Part shown: piece after piece, positions 43,310 to 53,206 of the stretch
Layout of the letters: each line of letters opens with the position of its first letter
Numbering within the stretch: the first letter of the stretch is position 1
Assembly (NCBI GenBank): GCA_963701065.1
Contig: OY969558.1
Location: forward strand, 434,001-498,000
Source of the DNA: Aquirickettsiella gammari
GTDB taxonomy: Bacteria > Pseudomonadota > Gammaproteobacteria > Diplorickettsiales > Diplorickettsiaceae
Reading direction: 5' to 3'
Length of the DNA stretch: 64,000 bases
Position numbers and translations under genes: made by a program
Notes under the pieces: model-generated
What the model was told of the DNA's origin: nothing
The model's database searches: none
What the model saw: only the letters and a program-made list of their open reading frames with translations

Positions 43310-44371
43310 ATGCCAACGGACTATTATCCAACTATCCTTATCCCCGCTTACCAGCCTAACGAAAATCTGGTCAAGCTGATAAAAGCTTTACGTCAAGCTC
43401 GAGCGAAACAACGCATCATTGTTGTCGATGATGGTTCTGATGCGGATAAACAAATTATTTTCTCTAAGATTCAACACTTGAATGTTGAATTACTCCAACA
43501 TACAAAAAATAAAGGCAAAGGCCAGGCACTTAAAACAGGATTTCAATATTGGTTAGCCACTAGCCATCCTAGGGATTTAGGCTTAGTCACTGCCGATGCA
43601 GATGGACAACACCTTCCTCAAGATATCCTCCATCTCTGTGATGCTTTCATGCAAAAACCTTCTGATCTCTATTTAGGAAAACGTACGTTTAATAAAGTAC
43701 CTATTCCTTGGCGTAGCCGAATTGGCAATAAATTGACTAAATATATCTTACGTCTATTTAGTAAAACTGATTTAGAAGACACACAAACAGGTTTACGCGC
43801 CATTCCGCGAAAATTACTACCCGCATTGTTAAGTTCAAATGCGACGGGCTATGAATTTGAGCTCGAAATGATACTGATTGCCGAAGAAAATCAAGTCCTT
43901 ATTCAAGAAATCCCTATAAAAACCGTTTATATAGACCATAATAATTCATCGCACTTTAATCCTCTCATTGACTCAATCAAAATTTACTTTGTCTTTATAC
44001 GTTTTGCGGCTATTTCATTAATCTCGGCGGTCATTGATTTTGCGTTATTTTTTTTAACCTATTGGTTAAAAAAAAATATATTCCTCGCCGTATTATTAGG
44101 ACGTATTTTGTCGGCTACATTTAATTTCAAACTAAATCAACATTTGGCTTTTAAGAGCAAAAGTCGATGGCTCCCTGCAGCTATCAAATATACGGTATTA
44201 GCTAGCTTTTTAGGCTTAATCGCTTATAGTTTAATTAAATTAATCCATAGTTTTGGAATTAATGTTTATAGCAGCAAAATTATTGCTGAAATTGCTTTAT
44301 TTATCCTTTCATTTACGATACAACGTTTTTTTATTTTCAACAAAGCCCCTGCATTGGAAATAAAATCTTAG
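43310..44371 (+). CDS. GT2 glycosyltransferase fused to a GtrA-like membrane domain
   Basis: In the 353-aa fusion, residues 7-220 form a DPM1-type GT2 domain with IIVVDDGS (36-43), the DxD in TADADGQHLP (D96, D98) and the QTGLRAIPR acceptor region. Residues about 226-345 form a four-helix GtrA domain ending KIIAEIALFILSFTIQRFFIF. Such fusions usually make or flip polyprenyl-phosphate sugars for decoration of LPS or cell-surface glycans. It lies between tsaE and mutL, where amiB is usual. Confidence 0.88.
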   Translation: MPTDYYPTILIPAYQPNENLVKLIKALRQARAKQRIIVVDDGSDADKQIIFSKIQHLNVELLQHTKNKGKGQALKTGFQYWLATSHPRDLGLVTADADGQHLPQDILHLCDAFMQKPSDLYLGKRTFNKVPIPWRSRIGNKLTKYILRLFSKTDLEDTQTGLRAIPRKLLPALLSSNATGYEFELEMILIAEENQVLIQEIPIKTVYIDHNNSSHFNPLIDSIKIYFVFIRFAAISLISAVIDFALFFLTYWLKKNIFLAVLLGRILSATFNFKLNQHLAFKSKSRWLPAAIKYTVLASFLGLIAYSLIKLIHSFGINVYSSKIIAEIALFILSFTIQRFFIFNKAPALEIKS

Positions 44372-44460
44372 ATAACGCTGCGGTGATTAAATTTAAATCA
44401 TTCATCTAATACTAAAAATTTGTTAGAATTGAGGCCTATTTTATCAGTATAAATTTAGTT

Positions 44461-46320
44461 ATGTCAGGTCGCATTCAACGTTTAACATCCCACCTCGCCA
44501 ATCAAATTGCAGCCGGTGAAGTCATTGAACGCCCAGCATCCATCGTCAAAGAATTGCTTGAAAACAGTCTAGATGCGGGTAGCCAACAAATTGACATCCA
44601 TATTGATAGAGGCGGAATTGGGCGAATTCGCGTTCGGGACAATGGCCATGGAATTCATAAAGATGACCTCATTTTAGCATTAGACCGACACGCCACGAGC
44701 AAGATTCACCAAATCAGTGATTTAGAACGGATCAAAACATTAGGCTTTCGCGGTGAAGCCTTAGCCAGCATCAGCTCAATTGCGCGCTTGAGTTTAAGCT
44801 CCTCGACTGAAACAACGCAACAAGGGTGGCAAATTTTAAGCGATTATTATCCGGATAACTCTTTAACGCCTATTCCTATGTCTCATGCCCTGGGCACTAC
44901 TGTTGAAATTAATGATCTTTTTTTCAACACGCCGGCTAGACGAAAATTCTTAAAATCAGAGCAAACTGAGTTTTCACATATTGAAACCTTGGTTAAACGT
45001 TTCAGTCTCAGTCACTTTTCCGTCGCATTTACATTGCATCACAATAAACGACTTGTCTATCAACTTCATCCTGCCTTAGATGAAACGGCTAAAGAAGAAC
45101 GTATCGCTGCCTTATGTGGTCGTTCGTTTATTGAAAATGCGATTTACCTTGATATGCAAGCACTTAATTTACGCCTATGGGGTTGGATTTCATTACCTAC
45201 TTTTTCTCGGAGTCAAAGCGATCAACAATATTTTTATGTAAACTACCGTATTGTTAAAGATAAGTTAATCAATCATGCAGTTAAACAGGCTTATCAGGAT
45301 GTCCTTTATCACGGTCGCCATCCTGCTTTTAGCTTATTTCTAGAGCTCGATCCTTACGCGGTTGATGTCAATGCCCATCCGGCAAAATATGAGGTTCGTT
45401 TTCGAGAGAGTCGATTAGTATATGATTTCGTCAAGCAAAGCCTACAAAAAGCCTTAGTCAAGACTAAACCGATTCCATCTCAAGCGAATCATTCCATTTC
45501 ACTCAACACCGACGGCTTAAGTGAGACAAGTGAAAAAACGCCGCCAATCCCCGAGAGTAAGGATGAAGCTTATCAGCAAAGCAGTTTCCCATTACAAGTA
45601 CAAACAAAAGCCGCTGTTTATAATACCTCTTTGGATCCCATTAAGTTTTTAGCGGCTCAACCTGAGCAAGCACTCACCGAAAAAAATAATCCTATAAACC
45701 GACTACAGTCCGAACAGACAGACTGTTTAAGTACCGCACCACCGCTAGGTTTTGCTTTAGCACAACTACATGGTATTTATATTTTGGCAGAAAATTCACA
45801 AGGCTTAACGCTGATTGATATTCATGCGGCACATGAGCGCATACTCTATGAGCGATTAAAGCAAGCGATAAAAAATGCAGGGATCAAAACTCAAATCTTA
45901 TTAATTCCTATTACACTAACGCTGACGCCACATGAAATTCAACTACTTGCAGAATACACAACAGTGTTTGCGCAATTTGGCTTTGAGCTTGAAACGCTTG
46001 GGCCCGAAATAGTGATTATTCGCCAAATACCTGAACTGTTAGCCAGTAGTGCTATTGAGCCGTTAATCCATGATGTCCTAAGTGATTTAAACCAGCACGC
46101 CAGTAGTCAACATATCCCGGAAAAAATCAACGCACTACTTTCGAGTATCGCCTGTCATAGTGCGGTACGCGCTCATCGTAACATGAGCTTAGTGGAAATG
46201 AATCAATTGCTACGTGACATGGAAAATACCGCACGCAGTAATCAATGTAATCATGGTCGACCTACCTGGAAACACATGTCGCTCCTTGAAATAGATCGAT
46301 TATTTTTACGTGGACGCTAA
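44461..46320 (+). CDS. mutL: DNA mismatch repair protein MutL
   Basis: The 619-aa protein has the GHKL ATPase motifs IAAGEVIERPASIVKELLENSLDAG (E, N motif I; shown by key residues E/N), RVRDNGHGI, ATSKI and LGFRGEALASI, the transducer domain, a flexible linker (about 335-420), and the C-terminal dimerisation domain with IACHSAVRAHRNM and QCNHGRPTW. Like other gammaproteobacterial MutL it lacks a DQHAxxER endonuclease motif: the sequence reads DIHAAHERI. It overlaps miaA by 11 bp. Confidence 0.96.
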   Translation: MSGRIQRLTSHLANQIAAGEVIERPASIVKELLENSLDAGSQQIDIHIDRGGIGRIRVRDNGHGIHKDDLILALDRHATSKIHQISDLERIKTLGFRGEALASISSIARLSLSSSTETTQQGWQILSDYYPDNSLTPIPMSHALGTTVEINDLFFNTPARRKFLKSEQTEFSHIETLVKRFSLSHFSVAFTLHHNKRLVYQLHPALDETAKEERIAALCGRSFIENAIYLDMQALNLRLWGWISLPTFSRSQSDQQYFYVNYRIVKDKLINHAVKQAYQDVLYHGRHPAFSLFLELDPYAVDVNAHPAKYEVRFRESRLVYDFVKQSLQKALVKTKPIPSQANHSISLNTDGLSETSEKTPPIPESKDEAYQQSSFPLQVQTKAAVYNTSLDPIKFLAAQPEQALTEKNNPINRLQSEQTDCLSTAPPLGFALAQLHGIYILAENSQGLTLIDIHAAHERILYERLKQAIKNAGIKTQILLIPITLTLTPHEIQLLAEYTTVFAQFGFELETLGPEIVIIRQIPELLASSAIEPLIHDVLSDLNQHASSQHIPEKINALLSSIACHSAVRAHRNMSLVEMNQLLRDMENTARSNQCNHGRPTWKHMSLLEIDRLFLRGR

Positions 46321-47233
46321 ACCGGTTATTTGTCTCATGGGGCCCACCGCTTCGGGGAAAACTAATCTTGCCATCGAATTAATTCAACACCTGGACGCAG
46401 AAATTATCAGTGTGGATTCAGCCATGATCTATCGAAGTATGGATATTGGCACAGCAAAGCCTTCACCACTCATTTTAAAACAGGCACCACATCGACTCAT
46501 TGATACGCATGATGCTAGTCAATCTTACTCAGCGGGCGAGTTTAGAGTGGACGCCATTTCCGCCATTGAAGAAATTTTAGCCAGAAATCACATCCCGCTA
46601 TTGGTCGGTGGAACTATGCTCTATTTTCACGTCCTACAACAAGGGATTGCCACTTTACCACCAGCTAACCAACTCGTTCGTCAACAGCTTAAAAAAGAAT
46701 TAGAACAACAAGGATTAAAAAAACTTCACCAACGCTTAACAATCATCGATCCCATTGCAGCACAACGCATCCATCCCAATGATCCTCAACGCCTATTACG
46801 CGCTTTGGAGGTCCCCCTTATAACCGGCAAAACACTCACTGCATTACAACAAGCGCCTATTAATTCGCATCTACCCTATTTATTTATTAATATTGCACTT
46901 ATTCCTAGCGACAGAAACCTATTACATCAATCAATCGCCACGCGTTTCCAAACCATGTTAAAACTAGGCTTATTAGAAGAAGTAGAGCAATTATTTAAGC
47001 GCGGCGATCTACACGCCAACTTACCGTCTATGCGTACCGTAGGCTACCGTCAAGTATGGAATTATTTAATGGGTCATATTTCCGCTATCGAGATGCAAGA
47101 ATCTGCCATTATTGCGACGCGACAGTTAGCAAAACGTCAGTTAACCTGGCTACGTTCCTGGAAAAAATTAAATACCTTGCTCTGCCATGATAAAGAGAAC
47201 ATCCAAAAAATAATCCAATTAATCAACAAATAA
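46310..47233 (+). CDS. miaA: tRNA dimethylallyltransferase
   Basis: The 307-aa enzyme has the P-loop MGPTASGKTNLAIEL (about residues 10-24), SVDSAMIYRSMDIGTAKP, HRLIDTHD, YSAGEFR and the LVGGTMLY motif. It adds the dimethylallyl group to A37 of tRNAs reading UNN codons. It starts with GTG at 46310 inside mutL. The usual next gene, hfq, is absent here; an opposite-strand transporter follows after 8 bp. Confidence 0.96.
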   Translation: MDAKPVICLMGPTASGKTNLAIELIQHLDAEIISVDSAMIYRSMDIGTAKPSPLILKQAPHRLIDTHDASQSYSAGEFRVDAISAIEEILARNHIPLLVGGTMLYFHVLQQGIATLPPANQLVRQQLKKELEQQGLKKLHQRLTIIDPIAAQRIHPNDPQRLLRALEVPLITGKTLTALQQAPINSHLPYLFINIALIPSDRNLLHQSIATRFQTMLKLGLLEEVEQLFKRGDLHANLPSMRTVGYRQVWNYLMGHISAIEMQESAIIATRQLAKRQLTWLRSWKKLNTLLCHDKENIQKIIQLINK

Positions 47234-47241
47234 TTTAATCA

Positions 47242-48486
47242 CTATTTTTTAATGCCGACTAATATTAAAACAGCTCCTATAGCGCTTACGGCAAGATAGA
47301 GCCCTGGCATAGTGATATGCTTAGTTTTTGTTATTAAATAAACAACGACTAATGGGGCTGTCCCGCCAAAAAGGGAATAAGCTAGATTATAACTGAGCGA
47401 ACCTACGGTATAACGAATAGTAACCGGAATAAGATCGAGCGTTAAGGCCATCAGCGGCCCTTGAAAGCTGGCCGCTAAGCCGGTAAAAATTAGTTGTGCC
47501 ATAATCAATTCAATAAAACCACCTTGCGCAATTATCCAATAAAGTGGATAGCTTAAACACATAAAGCCACTTGCTGCTATCAACATCAAAGGTTTGCGCC
47601 CCACTTTATCAGAAAGCCCGCCAAAAAAAATATCCAGTACAATGAGTAAAACGAGCATGATGGTATTAATACCATTTACATAAACTCGAGAATGACCCAA
47701 AATATCTGCCAAATACACTGGCATAAATATAAAAATTAAATACGTAATCAATGCGGATAGCACGTAAAGCGCAATTAATTGACTTATTAAGGTTTTATGG
47801 GCTAAAAAAATAGTTTTTATCGGAAATTTTTCAATTAAACATTCGCTTTGTAAGCACTGAAATGCGGGTGTTTCTTTTGTTTTGGTTCGAATATAATAGG
47901 CCGTCAAACCACTCATTGCCGCTAATAAAAACGGCAAGCGCCAAGCTAAACTATAAAGTGCATGTCCTTGAAAATAAGCTAATAGAATAAAAACAATGAG
48001 GGAACCTAACAGTAAACCAACCACCGAGCTCGCCCAAATTAAGGAGGAAAAAAAACCTATTTGCTGCGCTGGAATTGATTCAATTATAAAACAAGCTGAA
48101 CCAAACGCTTCTCCACCTACCGCAATCCCCTGCAGTAATCGAAAAATAAGCAATAGGAGCGGCGCGCTTATTCCAGCTGTTTGATAATCTGGAAGTAAAC
48201 CTATTCCGCAGGTGGCGATTGCCATCAACAAAATACTTAAGCTCAAAGCCTTTTTTCTACCTTGAGTATCGCCAAGGTGGCCGAAAATCAACGCTCCCAA
48301 AGGACGGGCCAAATAACCTATTGCAAAAACACCATAGCTAAGCAGCAAAGCAGCGCTTGGTGCAGCACGAAAAAATAATTGGGCAAAAATAGCGGCTAAA
48401 TAAGCATAAATACTAAAATCATACCATTCTAAAACAGTCCCTATACAAGCCGAAAATATAACTTTTCGTTGCTGTTTGCTAAGCAT
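47242..48486 (-). CDS. MFS transporter of the metabolite:H+ symporter (MHS, ProP/ShiA-like) family
   Basis: The 414-aa, 12-helix protein begins with the MHS hallmark GTVLEWYDFSIYAYLA and has FGHLGDTQGRKKALSLSI in the 2-3 loop and GGLSDKVGRKPLM in the second half. MHS members take up osmolytes or carboxylates such as proline-betaine, shikimate or alpha-ketoglutarate with protons. The substrate cannot be told. In an intracellular bacterium it likely imports a host metabolite. It is transcribed alone. Confidence 0.88.
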   Translation of the reverse strand: MLSKQQRKVIFSACIGTVLEWYDFSIYAYLAAIFAQLFFRAAPSAALLLSYGVFAIGYLARPLGALIFGHLGDTQGRKKALSLSILLMAIATCGIGLLPDYQTAGISAPLLLLIFRLLQGIAVGGEAFGSACFIIESIPAQQIGFFSSLIWASSVVGLLLGSLIVFILLAYFQGHALYSLAWRLPFLLAAMSGLTAYYIRTKTKETPAFQCLQSECLIEKFPIKTIFLAHKTLISQLIALYVLSALITYLIFIFMPVYLADILGHSRVYVNGINTIMLVLLIVLDIFFGGLSDKVGRKPLMLIAASGFMCLSYPLYWIIAQGGFIELIMAQLIFTGLAASFQGPLMALTLDLIPVTIRYTVGSLSYNLAYSLFGGTAPLVVVYLITKTKHITMPGLYLAVSAIGAVLILVGIKK

Positions 48487-48508
48487 TTTATCCTAATTTT
48501 CAAGCTGA

Positions 48509-49090
48509 TTAAACGTAAGGTTGATACCAGGCAATAAATTTTTTCAAGGCTTGCTGACGAAAAGAATAATGAAAAAAATCCGCTGTATAACGTAATTCAG
48601 CAAGCGTTTTATCAGAACCCTGCGGTTTAAAAATAGCGGTAAAAGGAAGATCGGGATGACTGGATAAATCCTCTGGCATTACCAGAGTGCCTTGGCAAAT
48701 CCCTTCAAATAACTGGGTTTTGATGCCGTCGGTATAAGCGAGTTGCAAAATAAAATCCGCACGATTGTCTTCATCGAGCAACTTAAATAAACCTTTAAAA
48801 CCCAATCCTTGAAAAACAAATTTTGATAAAGTCCCTGGAAACTGGTGATAGGCAGCAAAAAATAAACCCCCATCGTCTAATAATAAGGGCTGATTAACCA
48901 GTTTAAAGGCTTTTTTCACTTTATCTAACACCACCACTTTTTGATCGAGACTCTGAATTTCATCAATATCAACCGAATATTGCTTAATATTTAAAGTGGG
49001 CGCGTATTTATCAAAAAAATCGCTAACTTCCTCGAATTTTCCCGCATTGTGGGTGACATAATAAAGTTTATTATTCAATTTATTTCCCAT
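48509..49090 (-). CDS. HAM1/RdgB-like nucleoside-triphosphate pyrophosphatase
   Basis: The 193-aa protein starts LYYVTHNAGKFEEV (compare the ITAMSE/HAM1 TxNxxKxxE motif), then has VLDKVKKAFKLVNQPLLLDDGGLFFAAYHQFPGTLSKF, close to the RdgB pattern PxxxEDSGLxVxALxGxPGxxSxR. Such enzymes clean XTP and dITP from the nucleotide pool. It diverges from RdgB (for example LDDGG in place of EDSGL), so specificity may differ. It overlaps the DUF1338 gene by 16 bp, so the two are co-transcribed. Confidence 0.78.
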   Translation of the reverse strand: MGNKLNNKLYYVTHNAGKFEEVSDFFDKYAPTLNIKQYSVDIDEIQSLDQKVVVLDKVKKAFKLVNQPLLLDDGGLFFAAYHQFPGTLSKFVFQGLGFKGLFKLLDEDNRADFILQLAYTDGIKTQLFEGICQGTLVMPEDLSSHPDLPFTAIFKPQGSDKTLAELRYTADFFHYSFRQQALKKFIAWYQPYV

Positions 49091-50010
49091 GTTGGTGTTA
49101 AAAAAAGTGATTCAACCACACGATCGGCATTGTCTGCAATAAACCCAGTAAAATAATCCTCCCACAACATGGATTCTCCTTCTTGTTTAGGATAGCGCCA
49201 AACAAATTCAATAAATCGATCCGGCAAATCAATCATACCGTCTGCTAGTTTTAGCCATTTAACGGCTGCTAATGTAGAACTTTGCTTTATTCCTTGACTT
49301 GCACGCCCTTTTATTAAGCCCCCCTTCTCATTCAAAGGAATTTTTAAAGATGAACTCAAAAAACTATTAAATGCTTCTAAACTAGAAAAACATTTCGATA
49401 AATGAATGGCCCAAGCAAAATGATTCACTTGACGACCCCTAACTAAAACCCAAGCTAATAATTCATTATGGCTTTTTACCATTTCGTATTCATTAACTGT
49501 GGGCAACGGCCAATCTCGACCCTTGAGATAATTCATCATTAGCGCAATCATTTCATTGGCGGCCGTCTCATCGTGTTGTAAAATACCTTCCTGCAAAAAT
49601 GTTAATCGATCATTATCTAACGGTTTACTAAAAGCGGCATAATGATCAATAATTTTTAATACTTCCGGCGCTAATGCTTCGCGACGAAAATCAGCTACGA
49701 CTATTTGAGGGAGCGCACTAATCGCTAATTGGGGCGTGGTTGATTGTTCAGCTAACCATCTAAAATTATTTTGTTTTGCGGCTAAATAACCTTGTCCACG
49801 CGTTACATAGCCTAAGTAAGAGAATAAACGAGAAAGCACTTCCATGCCTGACTCAGGACCCGGTAAATCAATTAACGCTAAGTGATCAAGCCGCAACTCT
49901 TCTTGATATTGTGTCTGTAAACTGGCTTGAATAATCGATAAATGTAATAAATTAGTACTATAATCCTGCCATAATTGACTTATGACACTATGCTTAACGT
50001 AATCTAGCAT
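49075..50010 (-). CDS. DUF1338 (HglS-like, 2-oxoadipate dioxygenase/decarboxylase family) protein
   Basis: The 311-aa protein has the DUF1338 features LDHLALIDLPG (H43), PQIVVADFRREALAPEVLKII, VNHFAWAIH (a second His), KGRASQGIKQSSTLA, and the C-terminal FVWRYPKQEG with YFTGFIADNADRVVESLF (Glu). The two His and the Glu match the metal ligands of the family. HglS makes D-2-hydroxyglutarate from 2-oxoadipate in lysine breakdown. No other lysine-catabolic gene is near, and the partner is a nucleotide pyrophosphatase, so the true substrate is uncertain. Confidence 0.8.
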   Translation of the reverse strand: MLDYVKHSVISQLWQDYSTNLLHLSIIQASLQTQYQEELRLDHLALIDLPGPESGMEVLSRLFSYLGYVTRGQGYLAAKQNNFRWLAEQSTTPQLAISALPQIVVADFRREALAPEVLKIIDHYAAFSKPLDNDRLTFLQEGILQHDETAANEMIALMMNYLKGRDWPLPTVNEYEMVKSHNELLAWVLVRGRQVNHFAWAIHLSKCFSSLEAFNSFLSSSLKIPLNEKGGLIKGRASQGIKQSSTLAAVKWLKLADGMIDLPDRFIEFVWRYPKQEGESMLWEDYFTGFIADNADRVVESLFLTPTWEIN

Positions 50011-50102
50011 AAACTACTCCCAAAAAATCCTCTTCACGTGATGGATGGCGGTTAAATTTGCAAATATGCAAATTTAACCGTGAATACGATATACTGACCA
50101 AC

Positions 50103-50438
50103 ATGTATAAAATCTCGGTTTATGTACCCAGCGATTACCTGGAAAAAGTCAAACTAGCTATGTTTGATCAGGGTGGTGGTCGACTAGGAAATTATGATCG
50201 TTGCGCCTGGCAAGTATTAGGCCAAGGTCAATTTCGTCCCTTGGCGCAGTCTAATCCTTTTTTAGGTCAAGAAGGAAGTGTAGAAACACTTGAAGAATAT
50301 CTGCTAGAAATGATTTGTGATGAAAAATTGATTAAACCGGTTATACACGCTTTAAAAAAATCTCATCCCTATGAAGAACCCGCATTTACCATAGTTCGGC
50401 TAGAGAATTTTTATGAGGAAATAAAACCCCATGCTTAG
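50103..50438 (+). CDS. NIF3/YqfO-type small domain protein
   Basis: I start at ATG 50103 (MYKISVYVPSDYLEKVKLAMFDQGGGRLGNYDRCAW) instead of the in-frame start at 50058, which adds residues unlike the family. The 111-aa product matches the stand-alone ferredoxin-like domain inserted in NIF3/YqfO proteins, with KKSHPYEEPAFTIVRL at its C-terminus. Its function is unknown; the fold resembles CutA/PII. It overlaps the AsmA gene by 8 bp. Confidence 0.82.
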   Translation: MYKISVYVPSDYLEKVKLAMFDQGGGRLGNYDRCAWQVLGQGQFRPLAQSNPFLGQEGSVETLEEYLLEMICDEKLIKPVIHALKKSHPYEEPAFTIVRLENFYEEIKPHA

Positions 50439-52116
50439 GATATTGCGTATTTTTATAACCTTGGTTGGTGCTATCATTTTATTGGGCTTGGTTGCACTCA
50501 TCGGTTTAGTGGTCTTTGTAAACCCTAATGATCTTAAACCGCAGATCAACCAAGCGGTTACCAAGTTTACAGGACGTCAACTTCTATTAGGGGGAGATAT
50601 TAAATGGTCTATTTTCCCTTGGCTTGGCTTGCAATTAAATGATGCTAAGCTCAGCAATAATCCTGGCTTTGGTGACAATCCATTTGCACAAATCAAGAAG
50701 TTAGATATTCAAGTTCGGCTACTCCCTTTACTACATAAACAATTAGAAATTGGTAGGTTACAGATTCGCGGCCTAACACTCTACTTGGTAAAAAATGCTA
50801 AAGGTCAAGGAAACTGGGAAGGATTAGTTGGTGTACCTGACAAAATGCCAAGTAATCCAAATAGTCGTCATGTAAGTAATAATCTAAATCCTATCGGGTT
50901 TATTGTAACGGGTCTTAGCATTCGAGACGGCCATATTTTGTTTACAGACCAACAAAAAAATCAACATCTTGACATATCAGATCTACAATTAAAAAGTACT
51001 AATCTTACCCTTAATCAAAGCTCACCTTTTGATATTCAGTTTAGTCTGCATACTAATTCACCTAATATTAATGCGGAAGTCAAATTACGCTCCTACATCA
51101 CCCTCAGTGCCGATAAACAAAATATTGAACTCAATAAGTTTAGTTTAAACACGCTCTTAAAGGGACCTAATTACCCTAAGGGTGAACTGGCCTTTTCAAT
51201 AAATAGTCATGTTGATGTCAATTTAAAAAATGCGTCGATGACAGTCGATCCATTGACGATCCTGATCGATCAAACGAAACTAACCGGTCACGTAATTGGT
51301 CAAGATATACTAAATAATCCTAGCTTCACTGGCACGTTAAATAGTCAGCAAATTAAGTCCGGCAAACTGAGCTTTCAACAAGTTCAACTGGCTTTTCAAC
51401 TGAAAAATGCTGTGCTTTCGCTGAACCCTATTACAGCGCAGCTTTATCGAGGAAACTATCAAGGAGACGCTCATATAGACCTTAATCCCAACATGCCACG
51501 CATTATCATGCATAACCAATTCAATCAAATCAACACACAATTATTGTTTCAGGATCTCATTAATAACAGCCAACTACAATTAGCCGGTTTGGCTACATTA
51601 AATCTTAATCTCACTACACAAGGTAGTGCTAGCGACACCTTAATAAGAAATCTAAAGGGAGAAGGTCATTTTAACTTAACTCAGGGTTCCATCAAAGGAA
51701 TCAATCTATCCTACTGGATAGCCTTTGGGAAAGCATTGATAAAACATGAAGCCACGCCTAACAACAGCGGCTCTACTGAAACGCCTTTCGATAAGTTTAC
51801 AGCTAGCTTTAACATTAATCAGGGCATAGTAAGTAGCAATGATTTAATCATCCGCAGTGGTCGCTTACGTGTTAGCGGAAAAGGTGAATTAGACTTACCA
51901 CAACAACAAATCAATTATGAGTTACAAGCTCAACCTATATTAGCGGATGGAAACCCTGATGGCATTGCAATCCCCATTAAGATCTCAGGGCCACTACAAA
52001 GTATTAGCATTAGCCCTGTCATTAGCCAACTCAGTATTGATTTCGTTAAGGAAAAGCTAAAAGGAAAATTAGGTGACACCTTAAAAAAACTAGATTTAAA
52101 AAATATATTTCAATAA
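50431..52116 (+). CDS. AsmA-family envelope protein
   Basis: The 561-aa protein has one N-terminal membrane helix (about residues 8-30) then FVNPNDLKPQINQAVTKFTGRQLLLGGDIKWSIFPWLGLQLNDAKL, the AsmA N-terminal signature. It ends in the conserved GxxxxDLPxQxxxY-type repeat (GELDLPQQQINYEL) and PIKISGPLQSISISP. AsmA-like proteins are bridge-like phospholipid transporters or outer-membrane assembly factors. It is followed by mutY after 13 bp, a common gammaproteobacterial order (asmA-mutY-yggX). Confidence 0.9.
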   Translation: MLRILRIFITLVGAIILLGLVALIGLVVFVNPNDLKPQINQAVTKFTGRQLLLGGDIKWSIFPWLGLQLNDAKLSNNPGFGDNPFAQIKKLDIQVRLLPLLHKQLEIGRLQIRGLTLYLVKNAKGQGNWEGLVGVPDKMPSNPNSRHVSNNLNPIGFIVTGLSIRDGHILFTDQQKNQHLDISDLQLKSTNLTLNQSSPFDIQFSLHTNSPNINAEVKLRSYITLSADKQNIELNKFSLNTLLKGPNYPKGELAFSINSHVDVNLKNASMTVDPLTILIDQTKLTGHVIGQDILNNPSFTGTLNSQQIKSGKLSFQQVQLAFQLKNAVLSLNPITAQLYRGNYQGDAHIDLNPNMPRIIMHNQFNQINTQLLFQDLINNSQLQLAGLATLNLNLTTQGSASDTLIRNLKGEGHFNLTQGSIKGINLSYWIAFGKALIKHEATPNNSGSTETPFDKFTASFNINQGIVSSNDLIIRSGRLRVSGKGELDLPQQQINYELQAQPILADGNPDGIAIPIKISGPLQSISISPVISQLSIDFVKEKLKGKLGDTLKKLDLKNIFQ

Positions 52117-52129
52117 GCTTAAGCTTGAT

Positions 52130-53206
52130 TTGAATGAAATAAATACCGTGACTCTGACGCCTAAGCAATTTCAGCAACGTATTTTAGCGTGGTTTAAAAT
52201 ATATGGCCGTAAAGATTTGCCATGGCAGCAAACGAAATCACCTTATCGCATCTGGCTTTCAGAAATTATGTTGCAACAAACCCAGGTTGCAACCGTTATC
52301 CCTTATTTCCAAAATTTTATTCAAGCTTTCCCTACACTTTCTTCACTCGCCAAGGCCGATATAGAGGAAGTTCTCCATCGGTGGTCTGGATTGGGCTACT
52401 ATGCGCGTGCACGCAACTTACACCGCTCTGCACAAATTATTGAAAAAGAATATTTTGGAAAATTTCCACAAGATTTAATACAATTACAAAGTTTACCGGG
52501 AATCGGACGAACTACCGCGGGGGCTATCCTTGCCTTGGCGTTTAATAAATCAGCCAGCATCTTAGATGGCAACGTTAAGCGTGTACTAACCCGCGTCCAC
52601 GCTATTCCAGGATCAACTGCTTTAGCTTCGGTGAATAAAAAATTATGGTCTTTAGCTGAAAGCTATACCCCCTTAAACCATCAGGCTAGTCATTATACTC
52701 AAGCGATGATGGATCTAGGGGCGCTCATCTGCACGCGCGCACAACCTAAATGCATTCAGTGCCCGCTGCAAACACATTGCCTTGCCTATCTAGGAAAAAA
52801 TCCGCAAGCTTTTCCGACACCAAGGCCACCTAAAAAAATACCCTCTCGCGCCACAAAAATGTTGATATTAATCAATGCGCAACAAGAAATTTTACTGGAA
52901 AAACGTCCCGAAATGGGAATTTGGGGGGGATTATGGAGTTTACCTGAATGCCCCTTCACTGAAGATATAAGTCATTTTTGCAAACAACATTACCATTGTA
53001 GAGCTGAAAACCCCATACAACATACCCCATTCAGGCACACCTTTAGCCATTTTCATCTTGAAATTACCCCGATAGTCATGCACGTTAAAAAATGGCAGCC
53101 TCCACTCATAGAATCTAGACGCATAGTCTGGTATAACGTTGAACAATTAGCCGAAAAAGGCCTTGCGGCCCCGATCAAAAAATTATTAAGTCATCTAATA
53201 TTATGA
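52130..53206 (+). CDS. mutY: Adenine DNA glycosylase MutY
   Basis: The protein (358 aa from TTG 52130, or 352 from GTG 52148; no in-frame ATG near) has LPWQQTKSPYRIWLSEIMLQQTQV, the helix-hairpin-helix LPGIGRTTAGAILA with the catalytic Asp in LDGNVKRVLTR, the 4Fe-4S ligands CTRAQPKCIQCPLQTHC, and a C-terminal NUDIX-like domain. It removes A opposite 8-oxoG. It overlaps yggX by 4 bp. Confidence 0.95.
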   Translation: MNEINTVTLTPKQFQQRILAWFKIYGRKDLPWQQTKSPYRIWLSEIMLQQTQVATVIPYFQNFIQAFPTLSSLAKADIEEVLHRWSGLGYYARARNLHRSAQIIEKEYFGKFPQDLIQLQSLPGIGRTTAGAILALAFNKSASILDGNVKRVLTRVHAIPGSTALASVNKKLWSLAESYTPLNHQASHYTQAMMDLGALICTRAQPKCIQCPLQTHCLAYLGKNPQAFPTPRPPKKIPSRATKMLILINAQQEILLEKRPEMGIWGGLWSLPECPFTEDISHFCKQHYHCRAENPIQHTPFRHTFSHFHLEITPIVMHVKKWQPPLIESRRIVWYNVEQLAEKGLAAPIKKLLSHLIL

